This document shows positions 58,613 through 64,000 of a DNA stretch of 64,000 nucleotides, in pieces. Made by a program: the position numbers and the translations under genes. Numbering within the stretch: position 1 is the first letter of the stretch; every line of letters starts with the position of its first letter. The notes under the pieces are model-generated. The model was not told where the DNA came from and made no database searches. It saw nothing but the letters and a program-made list of their open reading frames with translations. The stretch is taken from assembly GCA_037178975.1 (NCBI GenBank), contig JASJZH010000004.1, positions 4,154,001-4,218,000 on the forward strand, given 5' to 3'. Origin of the DNA: Oscheius tipulae (lineage: Eukaryota > Nematoda > Chromadorea > Rhabditida > Rhabditidae).

Positions 58613-59023
58613 TTAGAATGACGATCCTTCTTCTTCTCCTCTCCCTCCTTCTTTCCACCTTCCTTGGTGTTCTTTCCTTCCACTGCCGTCTGGCACGATC
58701 TTCTGGCTTTCTTGAGTTTTGTCTTCCTCCTTCACATCCTCCTGTGTCTCCTCCACACTCAGCATCTTTTCTTCTTCTTTCTTGGACGGCAGCTGTCTCT
58801 TCGATGGCTTCTCAAGAGGAGTCGAGGTGGCGACGGCTTCTCCAGTCTTGTTTTCAGAACTATTTGGTCCATTTCCTGGTTTCGTCGTTTTCTTGCCTCT
58901 GAGACAAATGGGAGTTACCGCGAGGTGAACTCCAAGAGTTACATTTACGTAATCGTGTCGGCCTATTTTGCCATTTGTGGGGACAACATGACGAGGTTGT
59001 TTTCCGTGCAGACAGGCGACCAT
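58613..59023 (-). CDS. Lys/Glu-rich open frame, unrecognised
   Basis: A 136-codon ATG-initiated frame. Its C-terminal two thirds is a low-complexity Lys/Glu/Ser/Pro stretch (EKPSKRQLPSKKEEEKM, ETQEDVKEEDKTQESQK), whose codons are unlikely on the opposite strand. The N-terminal third (KIGRHDYVNVTLGVHLAVTP) may be real coding or read-through of a 50 bp intron, since GTAAATG follows GATTAC and TTTGTCTCAG precedes the Lys-rich part. Function unknown. Confidence 0.4.
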   Translation of the reverse strand: MVACLHGKQPRHVVPTNGKIGRHDYVNVTLGVHLAVTPICLRGKKTTKPGNGPNSSENKTGEAVATSTPLEKPSKRQLPSKKEEEKMLSVEETQEDVKEEDKTQESQKIVPDGSGRKEHQGRWKEGGRGEEEGSSF

Positions 59024-59152
59024 TATTTGGGACTACGGTTGGCGCCATTGCGTACATCGCACTCCAGCTGACTTCTACCAGTCCGACTACCTTCTCTTTC
59101 ACAATTCTTTTCTACACTACCTATAGCTTTAAAATAGTTTAGAGATGTTAAA

Positions 59153-61527
59153 ATGTGGCTGCTGGATTATTTGATACTTCTCTCCTTGGTTGTGGTGGTC
59201 ATTCCCCAAGAGGACGACAGTCTCCGAATTCCGGAAAATGCTCTAGGATTAGAAAAGATCCCCGTAATAAGGCAAGCTCATTTTGAAAAATGTCTGTTTT
59301 TCCAATTGATGCATTTTGAGTTGAGGTCTTTCTTTGGGGGAGAGAAGATGTGTGCAAAGGGGCGACAGAGTGGCGCCATGTCAATGCCCAATAGATTTCG
59401 AAGGTTACAGACCTCAGCCAGGCTGGAATGATGTTTGTTTCTGTTCCTATGGCGAGCCGATCTGTCAACCGGACCATACTTGTCGAAAAGATAAACTGGC
59501 TGCCTGTTTCCATGCTGCGAAAGAGGTTGCTTCACTGAAAATGAGCATGTAACCGAGCTTTAGGTTTACAACGGGACCACACGACAAATGGAAACGCACC
59601 ACGAATTCGGTTGTGCAATGCTCGAAGCTGGAAGTCAGGGCTCCTACTTCACTGTAAGTTAATGTAATCAGAAATGTATTACCGTTTATAGTGTAACTCG
59701 TACCGCACTCCCCAAATTCCTCCTAAAAGCATTTCCTGCTGTTATGAAGGACACCTCTGCAACAGGAACATTACTCCCCCTCCCTATGTTAATGCCAAAG
59801 AGTGGGATGAGAGTGAGTGTCTCACCTGGGCTAGAGTCTATCCTTTTCAGTGAGCTGGGAGCAATTTGGTAGGGTCTCTTGGTGGCCTATCTTTGTTATT
59901 GTTGGCGCGACAATGATAGTTTTTGGAACTGTTTTCTACCTTCTCTACACATGGCGGTTGAGAAGAGAGAAGAGGAAAGAACTGTACTTTTCTACATCCG
60001 AAAGTGAAGATCTACTGGACATGGACTCTGGGTGAGTTGGAAGGATATTTGTCCTAAAAAGGTTACTGTAGAAGTGGATCAGGCTCGAAGGCGTTGAACC
60101 AGAGAACGGTCGCTCTGAATCTGGAGATATTGGAAACGATAGGAAGAGGCAGATATGGGGACGTGAGAAAGGCGACATACAAAGGAAGTCTGGTCGCTGT
60201 GAAAACCTTTTACACGACTGACGAAGAGAGTTGGAGAAACGAAAGAGACATCTATCAGACGACGATGCTCAACCACAAGAACATTCTACGTAAGTTCCTT
60301 CGAAATAAAACAATCTCTGTTTGTAGAATACGTGGCAGCAGATATTTCAAGTGAGGACTCCATCACGCACATGTTGCTCATTACCGATTTCCACGAACTG
60401 GGCTCATTGAGCGATTATCTGAGGAGAGACTGTGCACTTTCTGTCAAAGAAGCTCTAGACTTGGCTCATTCGATAGTCTGTGGTATCGAACATTTGCACA
60501 GTTCCTTGCTGGGAACAGACAACCTTCGCAAGCCTCAAATTGCCCATCGAGACATCAAGTCGAAGAACATTATCGTCAAACGAGAAGGAGTCTGCTGTGT
60601 AGCCGATTTCGGCTTGGCAGTCAGATAGTAAGACGGCTTATTTTATCCAAAAAATGTCTTTTTTAGTGACAACGGGAAGTTGATCCCGGAAAAGGTGAAT
60701 ATTCAAGTGGGTACAAAGAGATACATGGCCCCGGAAGTTCTCTCTCGAACACTCCAGCCGTCCGACTTTTCCCAGTTTAAAATGTCTGACATGTACAGTT
60801 ACGCTCTCGTCGTCTGGGAGATTTTGAGACGAGTTGAATGGCAAGACATGTGTGATCTTTCGGAAGGACTACACGGTTCATCAGTTACGGACAGTAGTGG
60901 ATACTGCGAAGGATCGGATACTACTGCCCCGCTTTGTTTGCAGCACAGGCAAAAACTGAGTTTGGATCTGGTAGGTTCTCCTTTTGTTCCATAAAATATT
61001 GTGCAGAGCAATAAGGCGAAGCCATATGTGCCTCCCTTCGAAGGCATGGTTGATAATGACCCCGAATTGGAGGATATGCGGAAGGTCGTCTGCGAACAGA
61101 ACAAACGCCCGCCATTGGAATCGGCTTGGCAGGAAACAGAGGTAAATATTCTTCTGGACAAAGTGGAATAGTTCTCTAGGGTCCTCTCCAGAGACTGACA
61201 CAGCTGATGGTTGAGTGTTGGAGCTCTAATCCCCAATGCAGACATAGCTCTCTCAAGATGAAAATGGAATTGGCCAAAATCATACGCGATGTTGGAGAGA
61301 CAAAGCAGCCCCTCGTCTCTGGACCGGAAAATAGCCTCGTTACGAAGTACTCAATAAAGGAAATACCACTTCCCAGATCGCCACCTCTTCCAAGCCCACC
61401 TACTCCTTCCTTTCCATTCACTTCGAATTCTTCCAAATTGCCCAGTACGGGAGACAGTGGAGTCGGCAAATCGAGAGATGGCAGCTCTCAAAAGAGCTTT
61501 GAACAAGTCGCAATTGAAAACATTTAA
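59153..61527 (+). CDS. TGF-beta superfamily type I receptor serine/threonine kinase (DAF-1/SMA-6 family)
   Basis: Membrane receptor kinase that phosphorylates R-SMADs. A signal peptide starts at 59153 ([17 protein letters not shown]). The Cys-rich ectodomain ([45 protein letters not shown]: the CCxxxxCN box) is followed by a membrane span ([20 protein letters not shown]), GS box ([17 protein letters not shown]) and kinase: [48 protein letters not shown] and [15 protein letters not shown]. The usual SGLPLLVQRT, where FKBP12 docks, reads [10 protein letters not shown]. About 40 extra residues sit after EILRRVE, before [10 protein letters not shown] Pro/Ser-rich tail of about 75 residues follows the kinase. 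The exon 1-2 junction near 59260-59340 is unresolved. Confidence 0.9.
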
Positions 61528-61590
61528 ACATATCTCCATTTCAGTGAATCTCAATCCTTTTTTTGTCAATAAACATACGTCTAAACTGTA

Positions 61591-63401
61591 TTAAATACTG
61601 GAACAGAACAGAACAAAAAACAATGCGAATGGAAAAAGATCTATCAATTCAAGAGTTGGTCGAATCAGAGGTCTTTTTGGTCGTTTGGTTGTACGACTGA
61701 GGAAATTCGATAGACTAAATGACGAAAGATGTTTAACCATTCTCGAGTGTTGGCGGACTCTCGTTGTGTACCTGAAAGAGATTCAAAGCAAAATATCTTA
61801 ACTACCTTTTATTCATTAGAATAGATGACAGTGCGGACGAGAGACTATCAACTGTGATGTTCCGTTTGTCCAAAACAACTCCGACTTCTTTCTCAGATAC
61901 AACCCGAGAGTTCTTCCAGTGGTCTAGAAGAGACTAGTGATCAAAAAATGAATAGAGTACCAGCAAAAAGGGGGATGAGAAGGAGTGGTCTGGAAGCAGC
62001 GACTGTTTCACAAACGCTGCTCCATCCCCCGTGGGTTATCATTGCTCGGAAGTTGTTGTGTTCTGAAGATTCCTTCATCAATTTCGGAGCTAAAGAGAAC
62101 TGACTAATCAAGATTTTCTGTGGCAGCCAGTCAGACACAAACACATTTTTGGGAAGACTCTTTGAAGCATTTTCCCATTTTACGATAAAAGAAATGTTTG
62201 GAAAAGAAGAAAACGTTTCCAGAAATGTCTCTTTCATATCCGTTGTCATTGAGGAAAAACTAGCTATTGATCCAAAAGAAACGAGCACGAAGGGAGATCT
62301 TGATGCGATGCTCGACCATTTCTGAAAAATGATAGTGCTGCAGAAACAAACCGGTAAACCTTGTCGAGTAGGATAAGATTGTCTGAGAGAGTCATACCAG
62401 CATGAACAAATTCCTGAGATATTGGATGTGGCAAATCAAAAACAGGAGAAGAGTTGAGAATTAAGGAGGAGGTCAAGTGGGCAGAGAAGACTCCCAGATC
62501 TGGAAAATAGTCTTCGAAATGCATTTTGAGCTACCGTAAGACTGAGGGAGCCCATATCGTCCCTTAAAAATTGTGGTCTGCCTCCAGCGAGTGAACTGGA
62601 AAAGAGACGATGTAACCAGGGAAACTAGGACGTTTTGAGCTCGTCTTGTGATGGTTAATGGTTGGTCAGAGGGCAGAAAGAGCTCTGAATGATGCTGTTC
62701 CATTAGCGATGCTCCAAACAAGCCTGGTTGATAGCTAAGAGGTTGACCGACCCCAATCGAGTGGGATTGAGGAGAAAAAAGAAGAGTTGCACTTAGCCAA
62801 GATACTTGAGAGATCTTTGCGGCTGAAAAGAACCCAAATCTGAACAAGAAGATAAATGCACAGAGGTCATCCTCACCCGCACGAGTCGTACTGTTCGAGG
62901 AATCCAATATCGAATCGACGATCTCTCATTTCTTCCAAGAAAACGCTATCTTCCATCAAGGCTGAAACTATTAAACCCAATTCAAACAACTGATACCTCT
63001 ACAAATCTTCACAAAAAGATTGGACACTTTGGCTAGTTTCCATAGAATTTTAGGATCCAATGGAGAGGCCTCTTCGAATGGACCCGGACTCGCCCAAAGC
63101 AGATTTCTTGCTTCTCCAGGAGCCACACTAACATACTTTCGAATGATTTCGAATCGTGAACTGTTATATACAACCTGGTCGTCCACCACAGCTTGAATCA
63201 TCGTCTACAGACTTTTGTTCTTTTGTTCAAACTAATTACCACGTGATGTCCTTGATCCACGAGAAGCTCACAGATCTGAGCATTGAAGGCTACATGGCTA
63301 AAGGAGAGTGTGGGAACGTAGAACAGAAGTCGAAGGGAAGAAACTGATTGGAAGACCAGAAAGAGGATGAAGTACATGCGGATCCGACTGGCCAAGACCA
63401 C
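61591..63401 (-). CDS. UDP-glucuronosyl/glucosyltransferase (GT1 family)
   Basis: ER membrane enzyme that conjugates sugars to small lipophilic substrates in detoxification. A signal peptide (MYFILFLVFQSVSSLRLLFY) with a possible upstream Met at 63401 is followed by the acceptor-binding half (VAFNAQICELLVDQGHHV, FDIGFLEQYDSCGFG, SWLSATLLFSPQSHSIGVG) and the donor half: VLVSFGSIASFSS, NVFVSDWLPQK and the UDPGT signature ITHGGWSSVCETVAASRPLL. The C-terminal exon ends in a hydrophobic anchor (LELIDLFPFALFFVLFC) with a very short tail, as in family members. It is convergent with the TGF-beta receptor; the stop codons lie about 65 bp apart. Confidence 0.92.
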
Positions 63402-63697
63402 CTGGGATAATTGTTACCGGACGAGACGGGCTAATTGAGGCGGAAGTCTCGACGTTCCCTTTCGCTTCGACTCTATCTGGTTTACCGCCCACCTTGTTTC
63501 AAACCGGGGGAAATCTCCTACCTTTTTTACATGCGATCTCTCCATGCTTTTTTACTTTCAAATCAACTGTTGGTTTAGAGATAAGAAGATCGTGAATCTA
63601 GTTCTGAATGCAAAAAACTCTCTCTGTGTGTAATATCTTCAACAAACTCAATTTATTCCTTTTAACTCTAACGCTTGCCTAATTGTTTGCAATAGTT
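63402..63697. other. Divergent upstream region of the glycosyltransferase and the right-edge gene
   Basis: No feature recognised other than TTTGCAATAG just before the next ATG, a possible acceptor. Confidence 0.35.
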
Positions 63698-64000
63698 ATG
63701 TTGTTCAAAATCAGAAATAGAGTTGTGTGCCCTATTCTCAAGATGGACTTTGACGTCGATTTGATAGTTCGTCCTGTCCTATCACAAGAGCTTCCTCTTT
63801 GGTGGAAACCGCTGCGCAATCCTGGCTCCACGGAGGACATTACCAAAGGTTCCGAGTATCTTAAACATCTCACGCACTTAGCCAAGATACTTGCTCCAGC
63901 TACCACGGAGGTTTGAACACGGCTGTTTGGACTAGAAGAGAACCTGATGACCCGTGCCAGAAGTCGGAGGAATCTCCTTTACGCGACGCGGCTAAAGAAC
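63698..64000 (+). CDS. 5' part of an unrecognised gene, truncated by the window edge
   Basis: The ATG at 63698 opens a frame that reads MDFDVDLIVRPVLSQELPLW and SEYLKHLTHLAKILAPATTE before a possible donor (GAG-GTTTGA at about 63910). Composition looks coding, and a TTTGCAATAG acceptor lies just ahead. The rest of the gene is outside the window. No family was recognised. Confidence 0.35.

Overview
The window reads as nuclear DNA of a nematode, probably of the rhabditid/clade III-V type; I cannot name the species. Reasons: a cuticle collagen with a nematode N-terminal domain; very short introns (mostly 35-55 bp) ending in TTTCAG or TTTTAG; many start codons directly behind a TTTCAG-like acceptor with no upstream coding exon, as expected for spliced-leader trans-splicing; and genes such as NitFhit, RIC-3, an SVH-1-like growth-factor protease and an EGL-18/ELT-6-like GATA factor. 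Genes lie on both strands, often 60-400 bp apart. There are no prokaryotic, CRISPR, viral or intact transposon features.

Layout. 1-3.4 kb: an unidentified minus-strand gene cut by the left edge, divergent from a DHRS4-type reductase. 4.3-7.85 kb: an ephrin on the minus strand whose first coding exon is 2.5 kb from the rest. 8.5-14 kb: FAM241-like membrane protein, COX18 and a large mosaic protease, all on plus with 120-170 bp gaps. 14.4-18.7 kb: ddb-1. 18.7-21.1 kb: a cadherin-like fragment and a gene-poor block rich in GATA sites, upstream of a GATA-factor gene (21.1-22.5 kb). 22.9-27.6 kb: TM9SF3 (minus), divergent from NitFhit. 28-32.1 kb: BRAG/IQSEC Arf-GEF and a small conserved gene with an inverted-repeat-framed intron. 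32.2-37.5 kb: SNAPC3, VDAC, an LC8-like dynein light chain and Hikeshi. 37.7-44 kb: cpsf-1, with a cuticle collagen nested antisense in one intron. 44.2-50.4 kb: mitochondrial EF-Ts, a Ly6-like secreted protein, a class 2 lipase and TRMT1, all minus. 50.6-57.2 kb: NOL10, RIC-3 and CDP-diacylglycerol synthase. 57.4-59.1 kb: three unrecognised or ambiguous gene models. 59.2-63.4 kb: a TGF-beta type I receptor and a UDP-glucuronosyltransferase, convergent. The right edge holds the start of an unrecognised gene.

Together the genes look like ordinary housekeeping loci (mRNA 3' processing, rRNA and tRNA maturation, snRNA transcription, mitochondrial biogenesis, nuclear import) mixed with developmental and signalling loci (ephrin, GATA factor, TGF-beta receptor, SVH-1-like protease, Arf-GEF). 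I did not find a self-contained new system. The most notable items are the hidden ephrin, the nested collagen, the inverted-repeat intron, the divergent TGF-beta receptor and the unresolved coding-like sequence at 57.4-59.1 kb. Gene models were spliced by eye: start and stop coordinates are generally firm, but some internal junctions are not.
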